Origin: Symsagittifera roscoffensis | Taxonomy: Eukaryota; Xenacoelomorpha; Acoela; Convolutidae | Direction: 5' to 3' | NCBI RefSeq assembly: GCF_963678635.1 | Contig: NC_087065.1 | Span: 67,921,374-67,985,373, forward strand | Length of the DNA: 64,000 bases | Shown: one piece after another, positions 24,172-35,640 of the stretch | Numbering within the stretch: the first letter of the stretch is position 1 | Layout of the letters: every line of letters starts with the position of its first letter | Made by a program: the position numbers and the translations under genes | The notes under the pieces: generated by a model | What the model was told of the DNA's origin: nothing | The model's database searches: none | Seen by the model: the letters and a program-made list of their open reading frames with translations, nothing else

Positions 24172-24395
24172 TTCTATTCCCCAAATTTCAAAGAAAGTGA
24201 CAGAATATTTGTGCCCGTGTGGTTTTTTCCAGACAATTTTCGATTTTTTAGAGGATTTTTTGAAATGTGATCCAAAAGTTTGCTAGGTATATAGAAGCCA
24301 AATCTATCACTTTGTACTTTATGTAGCGCGGGCGATCAATAGTTTTTCTTATCAGTTTTTATTTAAACCGAGCACTGCTCCATAAAAATTTAGGT
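24172..24395 (+). mobile_element. HINE-like element fragment, internally deleted
   Basis: It begins with a degraded left end (ATTTCAAAGAAAGTGACAGA, then ATATTTGTGCCCG) and ends with the family's CTGCTCCATAAAAATTTAGG segment, which normally lies just before the right inverted repeat. The terminal hairpin is missing, and the fold-back element starting at 24,406 begins where it would be expected. Confidence 0.55.
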
Positions 24396-24405
24396 GGTGT
24401 GCGGT

Positions 24406-24615
24406 CAAAAAATAGACAACTTTTATTTCACACCGTTCAAAAAGCAGAAAAATACTGTATTAAACAGTCACAATCGGGAATAGAAAGCAAACTTAGGAAA
24501 TTAATACCTTATATTTATTTATTTCCTAAGTTTGTTTCCTGTTCTCGATTCTGGTTGGTTAATATAAAATTTTCTACTTCATGACGTGTGTTCATTTTAA
24601 GTTGTCTACTTTTTG
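24406..24615. mobile_element. Fold-back MITE-like inverted repeat, about 210 bp
   Basis: The left end CAAAAAATAGACAACTTTTA and the right end TAAGTTGTCTACTTTTTG are imperfect reverse complements. The similarity continues inwards through TTTCACACCG and ACGTGTGTTC to a strong central pairing (AAACTTAGGAAATTAA with ATTTCCTAAGTTTG). The whole element can therefore form one long hairpin with a short AT-rich loop near 24,505. No frame encodes a transposase, so it would depend on another element. A target duplication is not obvious. Confidence 0.65.
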
Positions 24616-26806
24616 CTAAAGGTTGGTTTAAATGAACCTGATTTTCTGACCGTTATATACAAGAAAGACTGATTCAAGGAAACAGACAGTAACTTCCGTG
24701 TGATAGCCTATGGCCTGAGTTAAAAGCTGTTCTGTCAAAAATCTCTATTCACATAATTAAAGATCAGCATTTTCTGAAGAGCATACAAGAATCCTGCTCG
24801 ATCGTAGAACACTGAATCTAAGAAAAAAAATGGGATCTTGTCCGATATCGACTGCGATGCTTCCGAAAACAGCTTTTTTGTGCTCGGGCAAAAATGCTCA
24901 GCTGAGAATGTTTTGCCCTTTTTTTTCGATGCTTTGAAACACATTTGAATTTATCACACGACACAAGTTAAAGCAAAAAAATTAACTTATTCGAAGAATT
25001 GGCTAGCTCAATAGACTATGCACAGTCATACAGTTTTAACCTGATCTGTTGACAAGATTATAAGTCAATCTATCTCAATGCAAATGAGAAAATGTCTCTC
25101 GATTGTTTTTTCCCGTATAATCTTGAAGTCACCGACAAATTACACGAACACATTCAAAAACTCAACAAAATCACTAATTGTAGTACGAAAGACCACTCTA
25201 AAACCATCTACACACATTATTTGTTATTGAACTCAGATTAGAAAGAAAGTAATGCTCGTAAAATACACAGAGTTTCACAAAACTATAATCTCAAAAGAAA
25301 AATTTAAAACTGGGATATACAAGGATAACTTCTATGGTCAATTTATTTTAGAAGATACATACCATTGTATGATTTTTCTTATTGTGAGAACAACATAAAA
25401 ACAATAATGATACTACTGATGCCAAAAATAGTTTTTTTTCCGATAACTTACGAGGGACTTCAGACCAAAAGGAATTCGAATTGACCAAGAGACAAAAAAT
25501 CCAAATGTATGCGAAAATGTCGGTGGCGAGAAAAAATTGGATCTTGTTCGATCTCAACCTCGAAGCTTCCGGAAACAGATTTTTTTTCAGATGCTTGTCA
25601 TGATAGCCTTAATCAGACCCAAGTTTGGCTTTGTCACACAATTTGTTTTGGTCTAAAATCTGAAAATGATTTTTATCTACTTTTAAAATTAGTTTTGCGC
25701 TCTGAGTCGAACTACTCTATGTCAGCCATTCTATAGGTTTTTTAAATCTTCGAAAAAGTTTTTTTCGAATTGTCCATATTTTGGTTGACAGCATTGGCAA
25801 TCAGAAGTAAAAGCGTGGAAAACAAACTTTGTGCGTCTTTGCATAACAATAATTGAAACCAGAGAAGAAGGGAGAAAGTCTTACGAAACTTTTTTTGAGA
25901 TGTTTGTTTTTGAATTTAGTTATCAGTTTTGGTTAACATTTTGTTCAACGCTATGAATTACCCTTTGCATAACAATGTTAGAATCTGGTGGGAGCTAATT
26001 TTTTTCTCCAACTTTTTGGTAACTGACTTGATACCTCCAAACAATTTGACGCGCAATGGTTAATTGACTTCATAACATTTGAAAAAAAAGTTTCATTGAC
26101 TTTTTTTTTCTTCAAAACATATATCCGTTTAAAAAAATTTTATCACATTTTTTGTTATTGTTTCCGAGAAAAAGTATTAACCTACATCATAAATATCAAT
26201 TAAAACAGGTTTGAAATGTTTTGAATTATATGGCAATTGTTCTGAAACGCTTAAATGCAAAAAAAATCATGTTTTAAAATAAAACTGCTTAAAAAGCCAA
26301 TTCTATCTGAAATTCCAGCATGGCATCTGAAAGATAAATGCGAGATCATCTATTTCAAAATAGTTTTCATTATGTTAGGGGTTTCCCCTGTGTACTGTAC
26401 TGGCACCACTTGTTTTTAATTTTAAAGTTAACGATATAGAAAAGCAAACTACCTGCCTCTTGTGAAGTTTTTCAATGCACCAACGACACAATACTTTTCT
26501 GTGAACAATATGATGGCTTTTCGAAATTTGAAAATTGCTGCAAAAAGTCACAATATTTCAATTTCATTTCCCTGAAACTGAATGCCAAGAAATTATCTTT
26601 GAAAAAATCGCGATCAATTGTCGACATTCTACAAAACGATCGAAAATTTTTTCGAAAAATGGCAATGGGTTAGAAACCTAACAAACAAAAAACAGCCACT
26701 TCGAATCAAAACAAAATTTATAATCAACATACTTGTCATTAGTCATCTACACCTACCAGGAACTCTCCTAAGTTATATTTCAATAACTTTCGTCATTGCT
26801 GGTTAG
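24616..26806. other. Gene-free AT-rich stretch
   Basis: No supportable gene or RNA. Several 60-75-codon frames on both strands have no domain content. Around 26,000-26,100 a short segment resembles part of the repeat near 7,330-7,420. Confidence 0.45.
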
Positions 26807-26807
26807 T

Positions 26808-27586
26808 TGGGCAACTAAAACGAGCTGCGATGGGCCAAGAAATTTCTCAATGTCCGATATAACGCTCAAGTATAGTCTTTTACCATGTTTCTTGCCTGGA
26901 AAATAGTATACCATTTCTGGAAACTTAACAATAAAGGACTGTCAACTTACAAAATTTAAATATTGAAAAAATGAATATACCCAAAAGCAAAGTTACTAAT
27001 AATAACTGAAATAGACAATAGTAAGAACTCTGAACTCTGAAAACGTCATTTGCAATATGGAAGGACCTTTATCAAAGCATATCTTTGGATGAATTTTGAC
27101 TAATAAAAAGTTTGAAGTAAAAGGAAGATTTACATCGTTATTTTTAATTTTTGCAGACGACCAATAGTTACTTTTTCGAGGCAAAAAAAAGAATTTGGTG
27201 AACTTCACAAAATGCATATCTATCGACCTCAAAGACGTTGTATTTTTGAAAGTCTTTACAAAGTGGGCAACTAAAACGAGCTGCAATGGGCCAAGAAATT
27301 TCTCAATGTCCGATATAACGCTCAAGTATAGTCTTTGACCATGTTTCTTGCCTGTAAAATAGTATACCATTTCTGGAAATTTAACAATAAAGGACTGTCA
27401 ACTTACAAAATTTAAATATTGAAAAAATGAATATACCCAAAAGCAAAGTTACTAATAATAACTGAAATAGACAATAGTAAGAACTCTGAACTCTGAAAAC
27501 GTCATTTGCAATATGGAAGGACCTTCATTAAAGCATATCTTTGGATGAATTTTGACTAATAAAAAGTTTGAAGTAAAAGGAAGATT
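26808..27586. repeat. Direct repeat of about 323 bp, offset 456
   Basis: 26808-27130 and 27264-27586 are nearly identical, both beginning TGGGCAACTAAAACGAGCTG. Between them lies a 135-bp block (27131-27263) that itself recurs at about 28,134-28,270, where it is part of a decayed LINE RT (it contains the FADD-type motif). So a piece of RT sequence is copied between two repeat units. The minus-strand frames 26996-27370 and 27452-27670 follow from this duplication and are not genes. Confidence 0.85.
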
Positions 27587-27759
27587 TTTAAACTTACTTT
27601 TAAAGGAAAAAAACGGTGATAATTTTTTCGCAAGGTTCCATGAAAAAAGACTAAATCGATTTCCTTTCAATCAATTTTTTATACTTTTTACAATTAAAAA
27701 AAGTGTTATGGCTTAAGCAACCAAAAAACCTAAAATGTTTTGCGTTTTTAAATTTTACA

Positions 27760-28290
27760 ATTTAGGATTATAGTGTCTGATTACCAGTTTGGATTTCTAC
27801 CAAGAAAATTAGTTAATGTATAACTTTTGCTCAGCCCATCGAAAATTAACGAAGGTATTGGAGCACACGAGCAGTGTCTGTAATGTTATTGACCTTTTCA
27901 AGGCTTTCGATTAGATAAAACATGAAACTGCTCCCTGCATTATTCTTCATTTTAGCCAGTCAAGAGATTTTTTGATCTATTTAAAGTCTAAAACAAAACC
28001 TGAGGAGGAGAACGCAACGAGTAACTGTTAGCTCAAGTAAATTGAGTGAAAGAGCTATAATATCGGGTGTCCTATAGATTCGGCCAAGGGACTACTGTTA
28101 TTTCTTATGTACTTTGATGACCTCAAAAATTTTTCATCGTTATTTTTAATTTTTGCAGACGACCAATAGTTACTTTTTCGAGGCAAAAAAATGAATTTGG
28201 TGAACTTGACAAAATGCATATTTATCGACCTCAAAAACTTTGTATTTTTAAAAGTCTTTACAAAGTCAGTATTGTTTTACTCAACTTAGG
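27760..28290 (+). pseudogene. LINE reverse transcriptase remnant, copy A
   Basis: Reading the plus strand across frameshifts gives recognisable non-LTR RT blocks in order: QFGFLPRK (about 27,787), a FKAF-like catalytic block near 27,900 with the key Asp region degraded, a GCP-Gly/Ser-Leu-LLF block followed by MYFDDLKNFSS (about 28,068-28,130), and FADDQ (about 28,155), the motif C position. These match CR1/Jockey-type LINE RT in order and spacing. Many stops and shifts make it dead. No endonuclease domain or 3' tail was identified. Confidence 0.65.
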
Positions 28291-28659
28291 TCTGCTCAAA
28301 GCTTTGTTTTCGGCCTTGTTTCCGCTCCGTTAGTCTTGTTCAGCTGTTAATTTGAGTTTTAAATGTAATGCTTGGTATGTTGCCAGGGTTTCCTTCTTGA
28401 TAAAAAGAAATAATATTAAAATGTTTAAGACCGAGTTTTGTGGTTTTTTTTTCAAAGCAATTTTGAACAAATTATCGCTTTTGGCAAACTTTTGTTTTCA
28501 CAAAACCCCTCCACCAATTTCCAAAAAAGAGGTATCCACAGAAAGACCGCCTACAGTGACATTTTATAGCAAGCTTTCATGCAAAATTAAACAAGAACTA
28601 GTTTTTTTCGTTATAACTGGTGAGAATTAAATTAACTATCATGGTTTAAAGCACCCTTA

Positions 28660-29230
28660 AATGCTAAAGCTTTCGATGATTGTATATTTGACAATTTTGG
28701 ATATAGTGTCTGATTAACAGTTTGCATTTCTTCCCAGAAACTTGGATATTGTAAAATTTTTGTCCTTTCATTGAATATTAACAAAAGTATTGGATCACAC
28801 GAGCAGTGTCTTTATTTTTTTTTTGCTTTTTTCAAAGCTTTCGTTGAGATGAAACATGAAACTCCTCCCATGTTTGGTTTCCATTTTGGCCTGTCAAGAC
28901 AGTTTTTTGATCTCCCTGAAGACTGAAAAACTACTTGACGGTGAGACCGCAACGAATAAATAATAAATCAAGAAACACGAGTGAAAGAACTATCATATCG
29001 AGTGTCCCCCAGGTTCGGTCATTGGACCACTTTACTCAATATTTTTTCATCGATAGTTTTTTTTGCGGACTACCTGAAGAATATTTTCTGAGCCGAGGAA
29101 AATGAATTTAAGATTGACTGCGACAATAACAAGTTAATTAACATGTGCTTGCAAAATGCATAGCTAGTCAACCTCAAAAAAGCTTGTCTTCTTTAATATT
29201 TTTTTACAAAATCAGTTTTCTTGGATCGAC
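28660..29230 (+). pseudogene. LINE reverse transcriptase remnant, copy B
   Basis: This is a second, more decayed version of copy A. The nucleotide sequence from about 28,690 (ATATAGTGTCTGATTAACAG) to about 29,230 follows that of 27,765-28,270 block by block, including the GAGCAGTGTCT, GCTTTCG and ACATGAAACT segments. Whether it arose by tandem duplication of the LINE fragment or by independent insertion into the same place cannot be told by eye. Confidence 0.55.
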
Positions 29231-32205
29231 GATTGTCTGCTCCGTTTCCGCCCCGTGAGTTTTTACAGTTGTTAACTTGAATTTTGAATTTCATGCTATG
29301 CAATTGGCCTAAAATTTATGTTTAATAAAAAAAAAACAGGTAGCATGAAAGTTTTTGGGATTGAGACTCTTTTTTTCATTTTTTTAGACATTTATGAAAA
29401 AACTCTCTCACACCTTTTTTTACACCCTTTATCAATTTTGAAAAACGATATCTGCAGAAAGACCGTCTAAAAACTTGTCTGGCTGCATAATTTTCTGATC
29501 TGTTTTTGCATTAGTCTTTCGTCTATAGTCTTCAAAATAGTCTGTTGAGAGAATTTGGTCGATATTTTTGATTTTTCCCTTTTTTTAAAGATAACCTACC
29601 AACTCTGCAATTTTGGGTTCAATTAAAGTAATGGATTTATAGGTCGCCCTCCAAAACTCTAGCTAAAAGAAGGTAGTTTTATTTGAAATCTCAAGACACT
29701 GAGCATGTCTAAATTTTACCATTCCTACACATTTGACCATTCTGCACTTTAAACTCTTTAGGGGAAAAAACTAACATCCCAAACCTGAAATTGTCTTTTC
29801 AAAGGAGGTAATGGGTCGTAGGAAACAATTATGACACAAAGAATTATGACTATCGATACCTCAAAATTTTGCGTTTTTCCGTTGTTTAAAACTTTTTCAA
29901 TTTTTCCGAGAACTAAACTGCCAAACCTTAATTTTTGTGTTCAATCCCGGTAGTAGTCTTGATGAATTTCTTTTGCAATGCGGCTACGCCCAATGTTTGT
30001 TTAAGCAAAAAGCTATGAACCTAGGCAAACTTTGAGTTTTCCTTAACTAGCCTGCTGGATCTGTAATCATAGGTTTAATCGACCGAGCATGTTGTTGGAA
30101 GTTACCCATATAAATGACTACGTCCAAAGTTTTCTATAATTATTTATGAAACTTCAAAGAGCGACAGTTTTAAAACCTTAAACTTCTTTTGGAAGTCTTG
30201 CGTTTTTACTCGAAAATTAAATTGTTAATTTTCAGTTTCAATTTTTCTAAGCTCGGATTTAGGGTTTTCTTTACTTTACCGGCCACGAACTTCTTTTAGC
30301 CAAAATCAGTAATTGATTGTGGGAAGTCAACATTTTTGGATTTTGATCATATTTTAGAAGCTTTATGATTTTTATTCTAAAAATACCCATCAAATCTGTG
30401 ATGAAAACTTGAATCGACTTCAATCTTTAAACTTTAATTTGATTTAAAAAGTCTGGTGTTCAATACCTTTTAATTTATTGGAGAAAAAATGATTCAACTA
30501 GAGAAATAAAAAACAAAAAAAATTAGAGAATATTTCAAAAAGACAAAATAAATAATAAATTGGTACTACCTCAACTAAAATAAGCTCATTTTTTGAAGCT
30601 CTGAATGTGAAGTTGCATTTTTTAAAAACTATTGTGAAAACGTTTATCAGTTATTGTTTTTTTCGGGACCAAAAAGTTCAAAATTCTTTTGATGTGACGG
30701 GCTCACTATCTGTCACATTTCAACATGCTTTTCTGTTTTTTTTTCATGATTCAGACAAAAACGTGATTCCATCATTTTATTTTTACACGAGGAATGAAAC
30801 AATTTGATAATCACATTTGTTCAATGAATTTATTTTTGAGTTTTGAAAACTGTCTGGTTACGCTACTTTTTTCTCCAGTATATATAATTTTCTTTTAGAC
30901 AGTTTCGGCAAAATTTTTGGCATAATGAAACTATTTTGCTTTGTTTCGATGATAAAATTCCTGCTCGACAAAGACCAGGTATTATTACACTTGCGAGAAA
31001 ATTTTTTTTCTAGAAATCGGGAACAAGACTTATTCCATTAACAATTTTTCTTACACGCTTTAATTTTTGTTCGGGTTCCTTTTTTAATGAATCTTCACAA
31101 CTTCAAGCTTCCTTCATACTTGGCCTAGATTGAACGTCGTCGTTGTTTTACCATAAGGTCTCAGGTTGAAGTCTAGGCCGGACCTTTTTTTATCAGTCTC
31201 AATGCAATTGAAAAACAGTTTTGGTTAAAATTGATTAATTGGACATCCGAAACTGCGCTAAGTTTTGTCGGCTTAGTTGTTGCAGCTTCACACATCTTGT
31301 TTTTCCTGTAAGCAACTAGCCTTACAAAAGCAAGTGTTTTTCTTTGTAGGTTCATGGAGGTGGACTTGAAACTTTTCAATTTTTTTTTTGATAATTATTT
31401 TTTTTCCGCCGCAACAGGTGTCTATATAAAAATTGTCGGCTTAGTTGCCACATCACTAATTTCTCTCTTCTTGTGCTGTAGGAAACTTCCTTTGTGGTTG
31501 AAAAAACAAATGTTTTTCTTATCTTGGAGAGGATGACTCTTCGATTGTTATCAACCAATGACTTGCAAAAATTAGAGAGAGCAAAAATGACCCAGAACTT
31601 TACTTATTAATTTCAATAATTTCACTAATTTAGTTTCGAAAACTACCAATTCGAACAAACCATCTCATACAATTCAAAAGCTATCATGAAACATTTTTTT
31701 GTGAGCAATTCTTTGAATAGAGACATGCAGTTATTTGAATGAAAGTGTGAAAAAAGAATCTAATCAACAACGAACAATACGAGAAATCGAAAATCAAAGT
31801 AACTACCCTCAAATTATTCTACAATGGAACAGAGATATCACCGAACGATCAAATGAGATTTAGTTTCAAATACAAAGCTTAAAACGATTGCATAATTGTG
31901 CGCTCAATCTCCGTAAATTGGCAAAATTGAAGGTTCAAGAAGTTTAATTTAAAATAGAGCATTTATCGGCAAAAAATTTCTCGGAAACTCATCATATTTC
32001 CGGTCGAGCATGACATCGTATAACTTCATTAAGCTGCCCCGAAAACGGTCCAAATTGGCGCAAGCTAGCCTCAAGAACCGGTAATAATTTCCTTGAGACA
32101 AATTGCTCTGTTTGGCGGTCTGCCTTAATCAAGGCTGAACCGAATTAGAACCAAAAAAACAGTTAAAATAGGATATAACCCCTTTTTTTGGTAAAATTAA
32201 TACAT
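29231..32205. other. Gene-free AT-rich stretch
   Basis: No gene recognised. GTCGGCTTAGTTG occurs twice about 170 bases apart (31,266 and 31,434), each followed by related sequence, a weak internal duplication. Frames over 30607-30807 and 31173-31558 have no domain content. Confidence 0.45.
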
Positions 32206-32290
32206 ACACAGGAGGGGACTCGAATCTACGTCATGTGAGGCTACTGCTACTATGTCTAGCTTTCGCCTTAGTCCGCTTGGCCACCTGATT
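32206..32290 (-). tRNA. tRNA-like sequence (class II, degraded)
   Basis: The minus strand has a good A box (TGGCCAAGCGG) and B box (GATTCGAGTCC) about 45 bases apart. Ends can form a 7-bp acceptor stem with five pairs, and GCC/GGC forms a D stem. Total length is 85 bases, as for tRNA-Leu or tRNA-Ser. However, the T stem is largely unpaired and no anticodon loop has T at position 33. It is therefore a pseudogene or a tRNA-derived SINE head rather than a working tRNA. It lies just beyond the BEL/Pao pol end on the same strand. Confidence 0.35.
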
Positions 32291-32305
32291 TTATTTTATA
32301 TGCAT

Positions 32306-32632
32306 TTATACTCTCGTTTTGCGTTGCAAAATCCTCCCCCCCCCTGAAGAAGTAAGAACCGGAGCGAGCTTAACGGTCGGCCGAGTTACTTCACGGGTTG
32401 CGGTCTTAACAAGGGCGGATCGGGCGCAACCGTCCTTTCCGTAGTTTAGCTTGACGGTTCGGGCGAGAGGGTAGTACCCACGTGGAATATCGGGCTCAAT
32501 CATCCACATGAGATCGCCTGTTTTAAGAGTGAAGTCAGAATGAATGTGCCACTTGACACCTTTATTCAGTAAGGGAAAATGTTCTTGAAGCCAACGAGAC
32601 CAAATGGCGCTAGCATACGACTGCGCTCGCAC
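32306..32632 (-). pseudogene. BEL/Pao integrase C-terminal domain
   Basis: This resembles the conserved domain (DUF5641-type) found after the integrase core in BEL/Pao polyproteins: an AxxYAxAIWSRWLQEHFPLL-like opening near the start, then a chromo-like DLMWMIEPDIPRGYYPLA segment, and RSALVKTATREVTRPTVKLA close to the end. The frame starts inside the domain and runs to a stop at 32306. It would contribute to target binding. It is out of frame with the integrase core upstream. Confidence 0.85.
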
Positions 32633-32671
32633 GTACCTTTTCTTGTGGTCGAAGTGCCCCCCAGGTAAAAG

Positions 32672-33393
32672 CTAAGGAAAGCTTGTGGCATGTTGTCCAA
32701 GCAAAAACTGGTTTGGGGTAAATGCTTCTAACTCACGTGAATCAGTACTAACGGGAGTGTTTGGCCTCGAATTCAAAGCCTGCTCAACTAAGCAGATTGT
32801 TGTTCCTAACACCTCTTCGGTGACTCGCCTACTGCCTACTATATCATAAAGCACGCGCTTCACGCTTCGGTCGAAGCGCTCCCAGGAGCCGCCATGATGG
32901 GGTGCGCCTGGTGGGTTAAATTTCCAAGCAACAACTTCGTGTGCAAAAATGGTCGGAGTCATGCCATTCCAGCTCTTGATGCAGGCAAGTAATTTCTTTT
33001 CCGCACCAACGAAGTTCGTGCCGTTATCCGACCAGATTTTGCTTGGTGTACCACGACGCGCAATGAACCGTTCAATGCCCATGACACAAGAATTAGTGTC
33101 CAGTGATGGTACAATCTCAAGGTGTACAGCCTTGATGGTGACGCAAGTGAAAGAAATCCCCATTGTTTTTCAGTGCTTCTGCGAACCGAAACGTAAAGCG
33201 GTCCAAAGTAATCCACTCCCGTATAATTAAAGGGTGGTTGCTTATATCCGATACGTTGGACAGGTAAATCGGACATAATAGGCTGGATGGTACTTGCTTT
33301 GCGTTTACGGCATGTTACACATTGATTTTCGATAGACCGAAGTAGTCGACGCAACCCAAGTATTGCATATTTCATATTTAAAACGGAGCGCAT
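32672..33393 (-). pseudogene. BEL/Pao integrase core, frameshifted
   Basis: Two overlapping frames make up an rve-type integrase. In 33393-32959 a CVTCRKRKA zinc-binding part precedes FNYTGVDYFGPLYV, which holds the first catalytic Asp. In 33163-32672 the core continues through IKAVHLEIV, IWSDNGTNFVG (second Asp, residue 46 of that frame) and PHHGGSWERF (catalytic Glu, residue 95). All three acidic residues remain, but they lie in different frames with the shift near 33,150. The enzyme would join element DNA to the host genome. Family assignment is firm because of the GGSWERF signature. Confidence 0.88.
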
Positions 33394-33448
33394 GTAGTCT
33401 AAACCTTGATCAAAATGCTTAGGTGGAGGCTGCGGGCAAACAAAAGAA

Positions 33449-33748
33449 CTAGGGTATATCGGGCGTCAAGTAATTTTGGGTGCTTAGTTTCAAACTCGGC
33501 ATTCCTAAGCGCGCAATCCGTCCGGTGGAACAAATGATACTAGCGGGACCGAGAAACGGAGAGTATGTGGCAATTTTACTGCTATTTTTAATAGATTTGG
33601 CAGCTTTGAGTGTTTTTAACTCAACGGGGAATGATTCCATCTGAGCAGGATGAATCAGTTTGATTTCTGCAATATCAAGTTCAGTGGGGTCGGTGATTCG
33701 TAAGTCCTTACCGCGAAAATGCTTCTGTGAAGACAGCATCCTCAACAT
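33449..33748 (-). pseudogene. BEL/Pao region before integrase
   Basis: A 99-codon frame matching the polyprotein stretch between RNase H and integrase: an ITDPTELDIAEIKLIHPAQ block with regular Glu/Ile pattern and a YSPFLGP motif corresponding to the LSPFLD of intact elements. Position between the RNase H piece and the zinc-binding part of integrase fits exactly. Confidence 0.75.
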
Positions 33749-33889
33749 AAAAGCGACTACTTATTTTCCCAATTCCCGTTTTCGGGATGTTTGATGGATG
33801 TGACATTGCTGACGATTGAGAGCAATTATCAACATCACAAGAAGGACCCTTCAAACGAAAATTCGTCGGGTATAAACGGCCAATCAATA

Positions 33890-34450
33890 GTCCTGAGAAT
33901 GCTCGGAGCAAAAACCCAGTTGCTATCCTTGAGGTCTTCCAGAGAAATCCCCCGCGTACTGGTATCAGCTGGGTTGTCGGCGCTCTAAACATGGTGCCAC
34001 TCATCAATAGTGGTAGATTCGAGGATTTCGCCGACACGATAAGCGACGAATACAGGTAATTGTTCAATGGAGTTTTGCCACTGCAAAACTGTTGTACTAT
34101 CTGTCCACATGTAGACATGGTTAATGCTGACAGTATGGGTTTGTGTTTTTTGCAACGCGAAAATGACGCACGTAGGCGAATCCCGCGCGCCGAATATATA
34201 GCGAGTGTACTGATGAATTACCACATCGGAAGTGGTATCCTCCCGCCAAAAAAAAATCTGAGTGAAACTTGATCGCGGACGAGGACTCCTAACTGGAGGA
34301 ACATACCCTCTATATCCGCAGAGACGGCGTACTTGTGTTGACGGAATCGCAAAAGTACAAAAATTAAATTTTGGAGTAGGTCCGGACCCACCAATAAGGA
34401 CTTATTTAAGGATGTGCCGTGAAACTTAGAAGCTCCTTTCAGGACTCAGC
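33890..34450 (-). pseudogene. BEL/Pao RT fused to RNase H by deletion
   Basis: From the right, GASKFHGTSLN and a SADIEGMFLQ block (RT motif A region, about 34,270-34,440) read in one frame. A frameshift occurs at a 9-T run near 34,249. Then YIFGARDSPTC (RT motif B region, about 34,185-34,200) is followed within about 25 codons by YMWTDSTTVLQW, which belongs to RNase H. In intact elements several hundred residues including the YVDD box lie between these points, so roughly 1 kb has been lost. After RNase H a PADTSTRG-type segment can be followed in another frame to about 33,890. Confidence 0.8.
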
Positions 34451-34921
34451 TACCTTACCCGGCTTGTTCGGATTTACGACGGGATGGTGCGGAAGATGCC
34501 ACTCGCGATCGGAACGCTGACGTGTATCATAGCCTTTCCTCATGTCCTCTCTAACTGTGTCTGCGTATATTGTACGCAATTCAGGGTCTTTACTTGACCT
34601 TCTCTCCAATGTTTTAAACTGGGCGAGTGACGAGTAAAAGTTGTTTGGTAGACTGATTTTACTATCAATCCAGAGCATAGGCACAATGTATCTTTCGTTA
34701 CTGTGATTTTAGAATTTAGGATGAATAAAGCATGTTTATCCGCGGCGGATGGAACATCGACTTGTCTGAAAGCACCATAAGATTCCAACTCGTACCAGGA
34801 TTTTATCTGGTCGGTCAAAGAAGAATCTTGAACAACACACTTGAAACACGGAGAAGTAGAAACAACGGACGGCGGAAACCGACCACTTATGACCCAACCT
34901 ATCGGTAGGCGAACGGAACAC
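34439..34921 (-). pseudogene. BEL/Pao pol N-terminal region
   Basis: Three overlapping minus-strand frames (34921-34736, 34818-34540, 34684-34439) give the conserved BEL/Pao linker and RT fingers: a GHKWSVSA/GWVISG region, IKSWYELESYG, then LPNNFYSSLAQFKTLERR and WHLPHHPVVNPNKPGKV. Order and spacing match the family. At least two frameshifts separate the pieces. This region normally links protease to RT and folds with the polymerase fingers. Confidence 0.85.
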
Positions 34922-34974
34922 GGTGAGTTATTATCATCTCCTAAGATGAACTCAATGGGTCTAACGGCGTGGTA

Positions 34975-35361
34975 TTAGTCTTGTCCTATAATAACTTCAA
35001 CTTCCTCATAAATATTTTGTGTGGGCTTAATAGGTGCTAATTGTGGATATTTATTCTGCAAATCAGCAATATTGACTAATTTGGAACCAATCCGAATATT
35101 TTCTTTAATATATGCACACAGAGGGAATACGAAATCACCAATATTCGACTCGGAAGAAACTGTAAACTTGACCGTCTGAGTCTCAACGACGGTGGTTGAA
35201 TTGAAACTACTAATTGACAAGTTAACGGGCACCTCTACTAAGCCGAGACGGTTAACGAGTGACGAAGACACCCTTGAGTAAGTCGATGCACTATCACAAA
35301 TAACCAACTTCAGGAGACTGGTTACATCCGTGGATACACCAAGTGTTGCAATTGGCAACAA
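34975..35361 (-). pseudogene. BEL/Pao retropepsin-like protease
   Basis: A 128-codon frame with hydrophobic-ICDSAS (Asp at residue 23) at the position of the catalytic D-S/T-G. Here the Gly is Ala, which should impair the flap-side turn of the active site. The downstream beta-rich pattern and the VEVIIGQD ending (the IGxD motif closing BEL proteases) support the call. The protease would cut the gag-pol polyprotein. Confidence 0.75.
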
Positions 35362-35640
35362 CCCCTTAGACGGTTCAATGTCATGTACATCACTAACAGC
35401 GGCATGGGTGGAAGTGTTTGTATTCTCCTTGGATTTGTTTGTTCCAGCCTCATTTGAATTTTCCTTCCGAGGAAATATTTTTCAGCTTCATGGAGCAAGA
35501 CATTATGTGTGCTATCGTACTCTGGCTTCGGGCTTTTTTTAGCGCTAGAACCTTGCCAGAAACTATGATTGCCATTGAGGCAAGCGAAACAAAGTTTTTG
35601 TTCAGCTACGTGTTTTTCTCGATGAGTAGCATTCTTTTCC

